Shown: positions 47,284-61,480 of the stretch, piece by piece
Layout: each line of letters opens with the position of its first letter
Numbering within the stretch: position 1 is the stretch's first letter
NCBI RefSeq assembly: GCF_030269925.1
Contig: NC_085110.1
Span: forward strand, 5,456,001-5,520,000
DNA length: 64,000 nucleotides
From: Bombyx mori
Lineage: Eukaryota; Arthropoda; Insecta; Lepidoptera; Bombycidae
Direction of reading: 5' to 3'
Notes under the pieces: generated by a model
The model's input: the letters and a program-made list of their open reading frames with translations, nothing else
Database searches by the model: none
Told to the model about the DNA's origin: nothing
Position numbers and translations under genes: made by a program

Positions 47284-48495
47284 TTTTAAATAAAATCAAT
47301 TTCCAAATTCGTTCGAAAATAATGGAGTTTTGACTAACTCAAACTTACCTCAGTTTTGATAAACTCAAAACTCCTTCATTTTCTAAACAAAAAAGTACAA
47401 TAGAATTGGGAACCTCCTCCTTTTTTGAAATTGGTCATAATCAAACTAGCTATTTATTACATTTATTCTTACTATCATCATTATTATTTCTGCTATATAT
47501 GCACGTATCAAACTCGTTAAAAAGCCAGTCAGTATATACTCGTAATACATACAGACATAAGAATTTACGAAGAATTTTATAAGATGTCTTCAATAAAGTT
47601 GTCGCAGTTGCCGTTGCTTCCATTATGTTTTGTGTTCATTTTTTCATATTTTTTATTCCTTCCGTATTATTTAATGTCACGTTACGTTTATATTGTGTTA
47701 CAGTCAGTCAAAGAGGTTATCAGCAGAAGGAACACTAGATAAAATCATATTTAATTAACCTTGAACACTGTGTTTTGGATTATTCCATTGTATAAATATA
47801 TTTAATGAAAAATAACTTTGGCGACAATTAGTATGAAATTATCCGTTACGTAAATACATTTTATTAAGGAAATGTTTTTGTATTGAATTATTTATTTGTG
47901 TAACTAGATTAATATTAATAGTTTTGTGCACTGCTGATATACCTTTAGCTGGTATGTCTTTAATAATGAAATAGTGAATCGATGTTAGCGTAGAAAAATT
48001 AAAACCAAAAATATATTTATGAATAATATCCACAGAAACGTACAGACAGAAGCAATGAAAAAAACACCCAACTCGCCTTATCATTAAAATGTTGTATTAT
48101 ACAAAAAATAATGTAGATGATCTAATTACTATTTTTAATTTTTGATTCGTTAATTTACCTTTGGAAAAAAATGAAACTAAGTCCAATAAAAACAAAATAT
48201 GCACCCTCCGAGTGTGTGTCACGGTTCAACGCGTATTTGATGAGGGCATTAAGTTGTATTAAGTACTATTTTATCGTCGGTCGGATAAACGTCGGCTTTT
48301 GATGGACATTTGATTTGCAGCGTGACAGCCATGTTGCCAGGTGGCCTCTCAGTTCATATGCGTACAGGGTTTTTGTAAGCCATAGTAATATATACACACA
48401 TCCAAAAAGTTTGTATGTTTGGATGCTTGTTACTCCATCAAAAATGGCTAAACGAATTTGGATAAAATTTCGAACAGACAGTTTATACAATGGAT

Positions 48496-48692
48496 GCATT
48501 TGACTAGAAAATGTATGGGAATGGTAGTGCAAGGTACAAGGGGAAGAAGTCGACCGAAGAAGACATGGATGGAGTGTGCAATTGGCAATATCAGAGTGTT
48601 GAGATGACGACTGATAGAGGAGAATGAAATAAAAAAATTCGCTGGGCTGACCTCACTTCGTGAGATAAGATAGAGATAAAGAAGAAGAAGAT
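48496..48692 (+). mobile_element. Second copy of the same LINE end, dead, with perfect 14-bp target duplication
   Basis: It shares gtagtgcaaggta, tggatggagtgtg and gttgagatgacg with the 24419 element. A 13-bp deletion after atatcaga shifts the frame and the Trp codon is lost. It ends in gaagaagaagat. The 14-mers tttatacaatggat at 48482-48495 and 48693-48706 bracket it. The truncation points of the two copies differ, which fits independent insertions. Confidence 0.85.
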
Positions 48693-48840
48693 TTTATACA
48701 ATGGATAACAAATAGGATTTTTTTATGTATATGACCCGGGCAACGGATCTACAAATCGAGTAGTCTAGAGAGTAGCACAAGCAACTCTTTATCCCATTCC
48801 GGGAAAATGCGACGCGTTTCAATTCTATTAATTACAAATA

Positions 48841-48888
48841 CTAGGCAGGTGAAACCGTGGATATAACCTAGGCAGGTGGAAACGTGGT
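48841..48888. repeat. Two-copy tandem repeat of about 27 bp
   Basis: The unit ctaggcaggtgaaaccgtgg recurs as ctaggcaggtggaaacgtgg 27 bp later, next to the Bm1 at 48893. Confidence 0.7.
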
Positions 48889-48892
48889 GTAG

Positions 48893-49240
48893 TTATTGCT
48901 TAGATGGGTGGACGAGCTCACAGTCCACCTGGTGTTGAGTGGTTACTGGAGCCCATAGACATCCGCAACGTAAATGCGCCACCCACCTTGAGATATAAGT
49001 TCTAAGGTCTCAATTAAGTTACAACGGCTGCCCCACCCTTCAAACCGAAACGCATTAATACTTCACGGCAGAAATAGGCAGGGCGGTGGTACCTACCCGT
49101 ACGGACTCACAAGAGGTCCTACCACCAGTAATTAGGCAAATTATAATTTTGCGGGTTTCATTTTTATTACACGATGTTATTCCTTCACCGTGGAAATCAA
49201 TCGTGAACATTTGTTGAGTACATGTTGAGTATATGTATTT
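48893..49240 (-). mobile_element. Long Bm1 SINE lacking only the tRNA-like head
   Basis: Runs from ttattgcttagatgggtgg through the whole body, including gcgggtttcatttttatt and the cacgatgttattccttcacc motif, to tgaacatttgttgagtac. The A and B boxes are absent. The gagtac/gagtat doublet at the end is a small duplication. Confidence 0.9.
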
Positions 49241-51029
49241 TAACTAAAAATTAATTGAATCTAAATTAACCATTGTGACAATTTTGGTGTAATCAATACT
49301 CCTCTCATTCTGATGTTTACAACTTAATAACCAATATACCAATTAACATTATTGAGGCAAAGGGTTCAAAACGATACTTAGCTTTTTCTAAGTAAGTTTT
49401 TCTGTAACAGATAAACCATGTCTGATAAACCAAGAAGGTAACGTTGCACACGTATCTTTTCTACGTACAACTGGCTGTGTTATCGTTCGAGTTATTTATT
49501 TTAGACAAACGTATCACACTCGGAACAAATGCCGAGTTTGTTTGGACCATAACAAATCTGTTTAACTACGTTTATTTTTTATTGTTACACGAAAATGTCG
49601 CGCGCTTCTAGTAATAATTTATAACCAAGTTTTCTATTTTGATTTTATTGGTAATTTAAAAAGATTTACGAGGTTGAAGTGTTTCTATTCCGTGTGCGAC
49701 GCCTATGACGATGAAAGGTGTAGGATGGAACGTCCAAGCATTTTTTTTAAAGCTCACTTCTTATATTCCTTTAAAATGATATCTGTAAATCATGTTAAAT
49801 TTGTAAAATGTAAGAAACACGTCTACCGCACTAACATCCGACATTTGTAATCTCTACTTTTATTTTTAAAAAAAATCAAGATTTAAAACAAACAACATGA
49901 ACATAAATCTAGGAGTTGTAATGAAGCGTTATTGGTGCGATAATAAAAGCTAAATTGATTAGCGGTGGTCCGATTCAGGTAGACGACATTCCAACCTCAC
50001 CCCTGCGTAAACTTCAACGCTGACTAAAGACGTTACGGTACCGAAAAGAAATTATTACAAACAAAATCTACATAGATTTTTAACATGTATACTTTATTAA
50101 CCTTATCGTAAGGTAACTCAAATACATGGCAAAAACGGGATACCTAATTTCGTTCAATTTACAAATGTGTTATTAACATTTGATATGAACATTGAAATTA
50201 TGATCGTAAATTATATTGGCGTAGCCCTCGATAAATGTAAATGAAAAATTGAAATAAAAAAAATGACGGCACCAAACGTGTAAAACTTAATCTTCTTTCG
50301 TGTAATAAAATGTATGGAATGTAATTAAAATCCAAAAGATCTCAATTGTGGATCTGTTACATTATTAAGCTATCTACTTGTATCATTTCAACTTATAAAT
50401 ATGACCTGAGCGTAGTACACAGCACATTAGAATTGCGTCACTACTAAATGAAACCTGTTTTCTATTCTCCGACCGCTTGGTGAGCGTTAAAGCTAACGTA
50501 CACCAGAACTGAGATCACGAGGGGACAACGGAATGTTTGTCATATTTTTAAACATCCCGGAATTAATAAAATGAGCTCCCATAATACATTTATACTACAT
50601 AGAAATGTTGAGTTGTTTCCGTCAGGTAGAATTTCGTAGCGTGTGAATAAATTTTCCCAGCAAGTGTTTCGGAATGTTTCAAACATACATATCTATACGA
50701 TGGTGTCAAGATGCTCCTATTATCGACTATTCATACCACTGCGACAAAATCCCTTTTACTTAAAGGCGTATCAGAGATATATTGCATGCATTACCTGTAA
50801 CGGAAATATACAAATTATTTAAAAAACAGTTTTTAATTTACACGACATATGTGACTTAGCGATTTATTTTAAAGAACACATAAATAAATTTCCAATTTAG
50901 ACAGTTATTTTTTATTTATTGAATATTTATTTAGTGTTGTCTGATTGTTGAACTTAGAGGTAAATTTATGTGATTACGGTTAGCACAATTCAGGCTATAT
51001 TAGGTATAAGACATTACTATTCTCAAATA
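49241..51029. other. Non-coding, nothing recognised
   Basis: AT-rich, no repeat family shared with other parts of the window and no conserved frame. Confidence 0.55.
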
Positions 51030-51282
51030 AATTACTGGTGGTAGGACCTCTTGTGAGTCCGCGCGGGTAGGTACCACCGCCCTGCCTATTTCTGCCGTGA
51101 AGCAGTAATGCGTTTCGGTTTGAAGGGTGGGGCAGCCGTTGTAACCATACTTGAGACCTTAGAATTTATATCTCAAGATGGGTGGCGCATTTACGTTAAA
51201 GATGTCTATGGGCTCCAGTAACCACTTAACACCAGGTGCGCTGTGAGCTCGTCCACCCACCTCAGCAATAAATTAAAAAAAA
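51030..51282 (+). mobile_element. Bm1 SINE, 5'-truncated
   Basis: From attactggtggtaggacc through gccgtgaagcagtaatgcg to a tail aattaaaaaaaa. It is close to the consensus implied by the other copies. Confidence 0.9.
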
Positions 51283-52011
51283 GTGTTAAAGTCTGTCATA
51301 GATTATCAGGGGTTATGGTAACCCTAATATTAGTTAATATACAAATGTCGAAGCGTGTTACATAAAACGTCAGGAGAGAATCAGTGTAGCTGCGCAGACG
51401 CATGACTCAACGGAGGGCGAGGTGAAAATAGGCGTAAAATTAATATCAGATCAAGGCTGCAATCAAGTAGCGTCCGGTCCGCCGGTCCGGGTATTTTTAT
51501 AGCGTAGAACAAATATACACCTGTTAATGAGCGTATACTGTTACCATGGAAACCGGTTTAACATAATCTCAAACGAAAGTTTGTGTATCCAATAACTAAA
51601 TCAATGTATGATTCGGCTTCTACACGACGTCACTGGGTACGGATGAAAAAACTTTAATATTCATTTTTATTATCTGCGGTGGAGCTCGGTGACCATTTTA
51701 TTGGACGAATGCGTGGGCGCGTATGCCTACAAACTATAAATTTAAAACCCATAATAAAAATACTACTACTAACGCGTTTCCTACACTTTGATTTGACCTG
51801 TTTATATAGATCAAAGCAGTGAAAGATAATGTTTGTCTAATCTTCAATCATAACTTCGTTGAATTCTGAGAATGGGCAGCTTCATTCTTGTCTGTTTTAC
51901 TGTTTATCATTTAGTAGGTATCGTCGAACACCCCGCGGGCCTGATTATCAACTTATTAGTAATGCTGATTGTAGCAATAGCACTGTTTGGTTGGCCTCAC
52001 TATGAACCTTT

Positions 52012-52246
52012 TTTTTTATTGCTTAGATGTGTGGTCGAGCTCACAGCCTACCTGGTGTTAAGTGGTTACTGGAGCCCATAGACATCCACAACGTAAATAC
52101 GCCACCCACCTTGAGATATAAGTTCTAAGGTCTCAAGTATAGTTACAACGGCTGCTCCACCCTTCAAACCGAAACGCATTACTGTTTCACGGTAGAAATA
52201 GGCAGAGTGCCCATTCGCACGGACTCACAAGAGGTCCTACCACCAG
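52012..52246 (-). mobile_element. Bm1 SINE, 5'-truncated, with target duplication
   Basis: The element reads from a T-run and gcttagatgtgtggtcgagc to gaggtcctaccaccag. It is flanked by aaccttt at 52005-52011 and 52247-52253, a 7-bp (possibly 8-bp) target duplication, so both ends are well defined. A 12-bp stretch near the right end (after aggcagagtg) is lost relative to other copies. Confidence 0.92.
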
Positions 52247-55218
52247 AACCTTTATTAAGGTTTAAATCGTTCTCAAAGGAGTTGAATTAAGGGGCAATGT
52301 AAAAGTGACAAGTGTACTAGGCGTTATTAATTGATTGTTTTTCAGAGATTCGCTTTCGAACGTGATGTAGAAACGCGGTGGCAGCCAGGCTCGTGCCGAA
52401 CATGGACTATCGCGTGAAGGCATCCCGGTCACATGAATGAACGCCGATCAGACTTCCATTCAACGAGTTTGGTTACGCACTGATTGCCGCTTACCCACTT
52501 TTAATCTTATCTACTATACGACTTCGGAGTGCCACGTGAATATAAACGAACAGACCGACGAGAATTTCGACCGTGCGTCTCGTCCCAAAAAACTCTACGT
52601 TGCATCGCCTTCTTTTCATTCACACCTTTTTATAGTGTTCCTGGTGAATGAAGTCGTGTCCGGGTTAATTATTGAATTTCGATGATTCGTAACGAATATC
52701 GATGAGCCGGAAGCCTACCGGCGCAGGCGATTGCGTCGGGCGATCACATTCCTACGATCGGAAAGTAATTTTATGGTTTTTAAATGTTACTTTTTACGTC
52801 CCATTGAATTACGTAGTAAACTGGAAGTTGTTTAGGAAGAGAAAAAAAGTAGACTATAAATCGTGCATTTTCATTTTTAATTCACGCTCATCGAGCTCAA
52901 GCCATTACTTCACAGCCACTGTAATTTGTCTGCAATTTAATATCATCTTTTTAATATGAACGAACGACAAACAGAACTACAGTTTGTTAGTCGTAGGGTG
53001 GATATTAGACGGGCATTATAAAACGAATCAGTGGTAATAACGCAGGGGATCTAATTAAATTGCCGCCGATAATAATGGCACTCGGTCTCCCCTAGCAGAG
53101 CCCCCGACATTTATTATTCGTGCAACAGAATTTCGGGACATAGTACCTGAACGTTACGGAATAATACAAAGAATTACAACGTGATTTTTAGGATTGTTGT
53201 TACTTTAAAAAAAAACGTTTGACGCAGCCCTAGATTAAATGTAAACAATTTAAAACAAACTGTAAAGTGGAACGAGGACGCAATTAAAGGGCTTCTCGCG
53301 CGCAACTCACAAATTGTCTGAATAAGATATTGGCAATGAAATGTACTTTACATCTTCACATGCCTATCGTAATAGCTTATACATAAACATTTTCATTTGA
53401 GAAATAAAAGCGTATTTGTAAAGTTTTCATTTTTGTTAAATATTTCACATCCATTGCTCGCGATAGATTTAGGTTGAAATGCAATTCACGATTCAAACGC
53501 TCACCTTTATATTGTTGTATCTCCATTTCATTGCTCGCTAGGGACTACATCTGCTTGCCCGTTCCCCGTGATCCCCCCACCTCTCTCCCCTACTCCACGT
53601 CCATTAGTGTTTTGTGAATGATTTAAAAGCTCTTTCGGATAACTACTCTGTAAGTGAGTAATTTAAGACTTGCTTCCCATTTTATCAGTGCTCCCCAAAT
53701 TTGAGTGCGCATTAAAATATTACACTGTATTACTGATGGTTGAGTGAGGTAAATATTCTATGTTTAATTCGTATAGTTTGGGAACATTTATGCAATAGGT
53801 ACGTGCAATTGACGTCTGGCACGACATCCCTCTAGTTTAACTTTTTTGTAAAATCGGTTTTTATTATAGTTTACATTTTCATTATATTGCATATATTCAT
53901 TGTAGGGACAAATTTATCATTCGCTAAACATGATTTATTTTACGTCAAAATTACGTCGCCAAGAAAAACAAGATTTTGGATTTTACAAGTATAATTGGTG
54001 GTTTTACTGCTAAATGGTGAATGGAGAATTATTAATTGTAGAACGTGCTTATAAATTCAAATATACTAATTATTATAAGTGTGCGGGAATAATGAATAAT
54101 AAGCAAAACACATGCATATTCATACGTTTCTCAATTTAATATAAGAATATAATTTACGTATTAAATAAATAAAAATTATATAACGTTAGATATATTAACA
54201 TAGTCAACATAATATTAATATGGACATTAATTATGTTTGGTTACATGAGTTAAAACAAAAAAAAACATACAAATTATTGTTTACATACAGGGATACGAAA
54301 GCGGAAGTAAATCTGTCATCTGTGGGGCGTAAACAATGCTCGGGACGTAGGTGCATGGTAATGAGAGTTATGGTAATTCATCGGCGGGGATGGAACGGTA
54401 ATGATAAGATAACGCTTTTGTTGAGCTCGACCCGGAGATACGGCTCATGGACCGCGCTCACAGAAAACCGACCAAATCATTTTTTTTATGTGAAAAATTA
54501 CAAAACACAAAACAAGACTTTACACTTAAAGCATTTCATTCGAAGGCGAGTGCCACGGGGTCAACGACCGGGGGGTACTGCTGTTATGAAAGTTGGAAAC
54601 TTTCAATGAGCGGTTACAATCTGGTTTTCAATGGCACACTTAATGTAAAATCGTAATATTTCAACGCTTTTCGATGCGTCTAATGTTATTAAAAGGTTTG
54701 ATGGATCTCGAGTAGCGTAATCTTTTGTGTTTTGTAGCTAAATGATAGCTGTCAGCGCACTTCGACAATAGAGGAGATTGGAGTAAATTGACGGATAAAA
54801 ATAAATTTATCCTCGTATGTGTAGTTAACGAGGCACGCAGCGGGACACCCCGGCCCCATCTGTTTCCCCTTCAGACTAACTGACGCCAATTCCCATTATT
54901 ATTATAATCGTGAAAATATAATTCATAGGATTTGTAAGCAAGTAAATAAATTTAATGTGAGACAAGTAGCTTATAATTTTAATTGGGATTGGATTGCTAT
55001 GCTTTGTGAAGTAATTGAAATCTGCTCGGTGGTCGTGTTGTAAAGCTTTATGTAGCCAGAACTAATTAAATAGGATAGAAACAGATCAGGGACGCAGTCT
55101 AATGCGTTGGTCTGACGAGGTTCAGCACCATCCTCAACCATTCCACCCGATGCTATCAGAGACGCCAAAGACACGATAAGATGACTCAACACCGTGAGTA
55201 CGAAACTCACGGTTTTGT
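52247..55218. other. Non-coding, nothing recognised
   Basis: Includes an open plus frame of 129 codons at 54220-54609 without any domain I recognise. The patches 52330-52760 and 54540-54600 are GC-raised. No gene is called. Confidence 0.5.
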
Positions 55219-55468
55219 TTACTGGTGGTAGGTCCTCTTACTCGTAAGGGTAGTAAGTAGGTAAGGGGTAGGCACCCTGCCTATTTCTGCCGTGAAGCAG
55301 TAATGCGTTTCGGTTTGAAGGGTGGGGTAGCCGTTGTAACTATACTTGAGATCTTAGAGCTTATATCTCAAGGTGGTTAGCACATTTACGTTGTGGATGT
55401 CTATGGACTCCAGTGATTACTTAACACCAGATGGGCTGTGAGCTCGTCCCATCTAAGCAATAAAAAAA
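55219..55468 (+). mobile_element. Bm1 SINE, 5'-truncated
   Basis: Starts at ttactggtggtaggtcctct and ends at the tail taagcaataaaaaaa. A short duplication (aagggtagtaagtaggtaag) disrupts the region before the tgcctatttctgccgtg block. Confidence 0.9.
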
Positions 55469-58177
55469 TCATGGATCACGACCCTCAAACATGAGAAGCA
55501 CTACTGAAGGAAGAGAATGTAGCTAGAACATAAATATTCGAAGAAAAACTTTCTAGTAACTAGATCAAAGAATTTGATGTTTAACGGGTTTGTTATCTTC
55601 TAATATGCTAAGTGGTCAAAAATATCACAGTTTGATTATTCTTATTTTATGTTTTGAGATATGAGGTTGAAGTCTCTATTGTATTGTAATAGCGACTGTC
55701 CTATCGATACCAATGTATCTTTCACGGTAGTAATAAGCAGAACGATAGAACCTAACCCACGCGCTCCAAAACGTCTCCCAACAGTAAATAATATAATAAA
55801 TACGCAGATTTATAAATTTTACGATACTTCATAGGAGCATTCAATACACGATTTAAGGATTCGTAATCATTACGATTGAGATTCATGTCTCATTTTTGCA
55901 TTCTTGACATTTATAATTTTTTTTAAATGACTTCACAAAATGAGGAGTTTCTCAACTTTGATGATACTTATTTTATTCTAAAGCTGGTGTTTCTCATGTG
56001 CGTCCATTTAACTTTTATCAAGTTCTAACCAGTTTTTGAGTTATCCTTAATGCATATTTAATTTAATTTGACTAAATCAATGTAATCTCATTTTATTCTG
56101 TTGAGGTTAGTTTCCTTTTTTGTTAGAGTTTCGTATTATTATAACATAGAATAAATGTGTCGTAATATATTGTTGAACTTGTTTATTTCTATAGAATTTA
56201 ATATTCGATTCATGAGAATTCGATCACATATTGCGTAGCGCGTGCTGGTTACCACGTAATACAACAAAATGCGCGAATATGGAAAATTCAATGTCATTCG
56301 CGTACCATGAATTATTACTTTGAAAAGAATATCTTCATGGTTATCTCTTTAATTAGTTCAGAAAAGACATGGTCTTGAAATATGTTTGACGCAATTCCGT
56401 TTAAGGCAGTAGTAAGTAAAATTGGCGTAAAAATTACAGTTTTTGGCGTATGTATTATCATCCTTTTAGTGTTACCACTAATAATATTTGAACAAAATGT
56501 TTGTCGAGGTTGCTTTGTAAGTGTATATCTAAAATATTACAGGTAGATTTTTGTTTACATTAACGTTCGTTTACAGAGAATGAGTTATAAGTATTGCGAG
56601 AGGCGGATGTGATAGAGAGGTTTTTCAAAATAACATTACCGTTTATTACCCTGAACCGTAAAAATCGAAATCGACGTTTTCCTATTCTCCTGGCTACCCT
56701 CCGCCGTATCTGGAGCGATGTAAAAGTTTATTCAAAAATAGCTCCTTAATAAATGTTGCTAATGAAGACAGCCACGCCGGCTGCTTAACGGATAGGCCTC
56801 CTTGAAGACCACGGTTGAAAAAAAGGACATGTTATAGTGTTCCGGAAACACAGTAGAAGGCAATTCATTCCAGGAGGATCCGCGTGGAAGAAAATCGAAA
56901 AAAAAACGATCGTAATTGTAAAGGGTTCCTAATTTTTTAATAATAACATTTGAAATAAAAAAAATGAAGGGAATTATAATGGCACATAAATATAGTTAAT
57001 GTCATTTTTCAAAGAGGCAAAACGTAATCCGCGGCTCCGCATATAGATCACATACTTTAACAGTGTTCTTTTGCACTGATAACGATTTATCAATTGAATT
57101 TGCGGACACACCTCACTTTGCGTACATATTATTTTTAGAAACATTACGAAAAAAAAAACTTTTAGTATCTCTCTAGATTTTCTGACTACGGCAAGCAAAC
57201 GAATCCGTGACATTATAATCGAATCCGTCGATATTAGGCTGCTACTGATATATAAATCACAATGAAAGTACCGCCTTCACGCAAAGCAGAATGCATTATT
57301 GCTTCGCATTAGGAATAGGAACAGTAGTATCCTTGCGAGCTTTAGAAGTACCGCCCTAATTACTTAAGACAGAAATGAGTAGACTAGTAATTAAGAATTT
57401 AGGTGGAAAAATTGATGTAGACATTGTTGCTAAGGATTGGCGGTATTGAGGTTAGATATACTACTGGAGCTAACCAGCACGGTTTACTTAATAGCCAAGC
57501 ATGCCATAATCGTAAAGATCCTCTGAACTATGGACCACTAACTTAAGGTCCAATTGTAGTCAAAACAGGTACTTTCATTTTCCGATTTTAAAAAACATAA
57601 ATATTTGTTTTATATTTAATCTAGTAAAGGATAATTTAGCGAGCGTAATTACCGCCTCCCCTGTAGTCAAGCTAATATGTATTTTATTACAATGTGCCTT
57701 ATTTAATAAACTATGAAGTGTAGCAAAGGTTTTTGGATCAGCCTCGTTAAAACTTCATGTCTCGCGGTACTTTAACGAGTTCATGCTTCTTTTGTGATTT
57801 TAGACGCACTCTCACATTTAATTTACACGTGTCGGATATTTGGAAGTTGTACCGTAAGTTCGCATGGCTAAAATAATTTTGGGCGTTGGCTGACTTTTTT
57901 CCTCATCACTCAACTAATGACATATTTATTAGTCGAACAAAACTAAAATATATTTAGAATAAAGGAAATTATGAGCGTTTTGATTTAATCATGAAACGGA
58001 GTACATTATATTGAATAAATACGTCACCATACAAACAGCATACATACACGAAAATTATATTTGCGGGACAGGACCATCCGTCCATCCCCGTCACAAGCTG
58101 AGCGTTTATCATTGAGAAATTCATGCGCCGATTAAAAGTATTTTTTAGTACACGTTACTTTTATCTTTTTTTTTTTA
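55469..58177. other. Non-coding, possible decayed Bm1 scraps
   Basis: Vague Bm1-like word order at 55660-55790 and 57250-57365 is too weak to call. Otherwise AT-rich single-copy sequence. Confidence 0.45.
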
Positions 58178-58421
58178 TTTTTTTTTTATTGCTTAGGTGG
58201 GTGGACGAGCTCACAGCCCACCGGGTGTTAAGTGGTTACTGGAGCCCATAGACATCCACAACGTAAATGCGCCACCCACCTTGAGATACAAGTTCTAAGG
58301 TCTCAAGTATAGTTACAACGGCTGCCCCACCCTTCAAACCGAAACGCATTACTGCTTCACGGCAGAAATAGGCAGGGCGGTGGTACCCACCCGCGCGGAC
58401 TCACAAGAGGTCCTACCACCG
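58178..58421 (-). mobile_element. Bm1 SINE, 5'-truncated, near consensus
   Basis: A long T-rich run then gcttaggtgggtggacgagc to aagaggtcctaccacc. Very few differences from the shared consensus and a long tail suggest that it is among the youngest copies here. Confidence 0.92.
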
Positions 58422-58464
58422 ATATATTTTATATACTAATATAAAATAATAATTATTATACATA

Positions 58465-58560
58465 GCTTAAAAGCTGGAAAGTAACTGGATTCGGGCGAGC
58501 CTTGGGGGAGGCCTATGTCCTATGCCCAGCAGTGGATATATGTGGGTTGATAGTTAGAGA
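58465..58560 (+). repeat. LINE 3' scrap, related RTE-like end
   Basis: The sequence cttgggggaggcctatgtcc then gcccagcagtggatatatgt corresponds to the GLGEAYV..QQWI end seen at 23069, with substitutions and no tail. Confidence 0.6.
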
Positions 58561-61480
58561 GCCTAAAAATTCAATAGCAGAATTCAAGAATATTTTATCA
58601 AACTCGGAGTACGGATACATCTTCATCGCCAAAACTGTTATTCGTCATTGTACCATTTTCCATCATTGAACTACAAAAGCAGCTTAATTAAGTCGAGTTT
58701 AGGGAAACGATGACTGTATATCATTTGATCGTCTGGATAAGAGGGTTATTGTGTCGCCCCGCTTTTTCTAAGAAGCGTTCCGACGCTGTCTTCGAATACT
58801 TACGGATTGATACTAAATTGTAGTTCGTGAACACCTTCATCGATGACATCGTCATCGTTGTTGTTTTATTGTTAACAAGTTTAATATTAATGATCAAATG
58901 TTTTCACCGATGTAACGGGTTTACTTATCTACCGTTCAAGGCCGGAGATCACTTAATAATGGCTTCGAATCATCACGGCTTAGCTCACAAACTTAAATGT
59001 GTTATCATAGTATGTTTAGTGATTTAATAGGCACTGTCATTCAAAACCACTTATCATAATGTATGCTGATTGTCTGCAACCGTTCGATTGAGCCATAAAA
59101 TGTAAATTTGTTTAGAAATGTATATTTTGTTGGACATAGAATAGGCCGATATAATAAATTGTTGTTGATTTACAACTTAATTTATTGATTTAACATATTA
59201 TGTTAGTTGTTGTATGTTGTTAAACCCAACGATTTACATTAATTTGGTAACAGACTTCTGTTCTTTCTTGTTTTAAATGTATGTTTACAAGTTTGTGCCA
59301 ATGGCAATGAAATATCTGCGTATTTAATGGCGGTATGCAGTAAATAGGCAGATATTTTAGGGACATGTCTACCTATTATAAGACTATACCGATCGGATTT
59401 ATTGGATTTTCTTTAGTATCTGGTAATGGATTGTTGGTAATATCTGTAATATTGTATGGCATATAAATATTATATTACTATAATAATATAGATGCGAGTT
59501 CGACATCTCAAAATGCACGACCCCATTAATTTTGTGGTATTTAAGGTTAATACCTAATTAAATAAACAAATATAATAAATATGCCTAGAACCTTTTTGTA
59601 AATTAATAAAACATTGTCATATGCACTTTTGTAATTGACAAAATTTATGATATTTACATAATTCACAAGCTAAACGTGGGCTGAATTCACTGAATTTATT
59701 ACTATTTATTTATTCGTATCTGCAGTTCACAAAGTTAATTTATGACATTACTTTAAATAACTTAAATTTCATATCATAGATTTAGGCGGGACCTTAAGTG
59801 TGTTAGAATAAACTTACGAAGTATTTATGTATGATTCTACTTTGACTGTGCACAATAACTAGCTAGACAGTATAAGTAAGCCGACTTGATGACAAAAAAT
59901 ATCTCCGAGAAATCACATTTAAAAAATAACATTGTTTTATTTCGTTCCGTAAACGCTGCACGAAGTCAACAGTTTTTCAAAGAGTAAACAATGACAGCCT
60001 AACAACCAGTAATGTTCAGTCGATTTTCTGTGACCTAGTGAACTCCAACCCCAAGTAAAAATTGATTGCATCGTAGCGAGCTCATTTGACTGATTGTATA
60101 CAGATCTAAATTGCGTATTTAACGTATGGGAAGACCCTTCGTGAACCGTTGCCAATTTGGATTGGCGCCCTTCTGTGACCGGAGCTGCCGACATTTTTTA
60201 TATATTTTGGGCTATTATGAAGAAGTATTTGAAATTGGAATTCCATTGCAGAATTATTTTTATTTAAGCGCCAATTTAATTTTCGAACGAAGTTTCGAAT
60301 ATTGTTGTTCATTTATTCCATACTATGTTTTAGTATCAGAATATTCGATAATTTTAAACTAGTAGGTACAAGAATTCACGAATTACTCGCAACACTGTTA
60401 CGAAAATTGATTTTAAACATAAGTGGGACACTGTTGCAAAACCGAGGATCCGTCAAGGGCCGTTTGCGTTATTATCACAGTGCAAATAGCGAACCCTGCA
60501 CAGATTAGATAAACTGCAGAAAATGTACCAACGACGTGGGAAGCGAACCCATAGTGACGTAATCGTTTTAATTATACACGTCTGTGTGCAAATTATGCGC
60601 CATTAATCTCGGATGAAAATAATTTGCGGCATCATTCTTTGTAAATAATATTTTTTCTAACACTTTGAGGTCGTTCAATGTCGACTCTAGTTGTTGTTAA
60701 TCATTGGTTTTGAAAAATTTCGTAATATTTGTTTGTTAAATATTACGCTCTAGCACTTTTGACGAATTTTGATAAAAAACTTTTTTTTTTATAATAGATT
60801 TCAAGTAAAATAGATTAAAACGTACTGCTAGATTGATGATTTAGTCGAGAAATTACACGTGTGCCCAATTTTGTCTGCTTTAGTAACGCTGTCAAAAATA
60901 TATCAAACGAACGCAAAGTTGTGATGATGTTGATGTGCATAAATCGATGCAAACCATCCGATTCGCAGGAAACTTCGATCGTTCCTCGTTCGGCTATATT
61001 TATTGCATAATCTCTTGTTTTAATAATATAATATGACGCATTGGGTTATGTCCGTAGTCTATTTACATACACGCCAGACAAATATGTGTTAGTTGTAGAT
61101 TATATTATAGTATTTCATGCTTTCGCAAATATTTGACTGTCACAGATTATGAAATTTATTTGCGTACTATATTGAATTTCGTAAGCAATAAATTAAATTT
61201 AAATTGTGGTTTAGCGGTAAGCCGTTTCTTTTTTTACATTTGTTGTTCATCTGTGTGTGTTTAATCATTCGGGCACTCTGTGTGTACGTGTGTTTAATAT
61301 TGACAATTTGAACACACACAGTTTTAAATAGGTACGTAATAAAAATATACGACAGTTTCAAAATGTCGTACTTACAAGGACTGCCATAACAACGTCGAAC
61401 TATGTGCACTAAATATAAAAAAGAGCATAGGTATAGATTTTTTTAAATTTTTTTTAAATGGAATAATTTATTCACATTAT
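58561..61480. other. Non-coding, nothing recognised
   Basis: AT-rich with several short chance ORFs (60126, 60302 and the opposite strand). No domain, RNA gene or shared repeat seen. Confidence 0.5.

Noticed and set aside
54220..54609. Plus-strand open frame of 129 codons from an ATG
   Set aside because: Longest non-repeat ORF in the window, but no domain, no signal or membrane segment and no splice or promoter context. Its length is compatible with chance over 64 kb on six frames.
57250..57365. Weak Bm1-like word order
   Set aside because: Matches are too short and broken to call with confidence. The same holds for 55660-55790.
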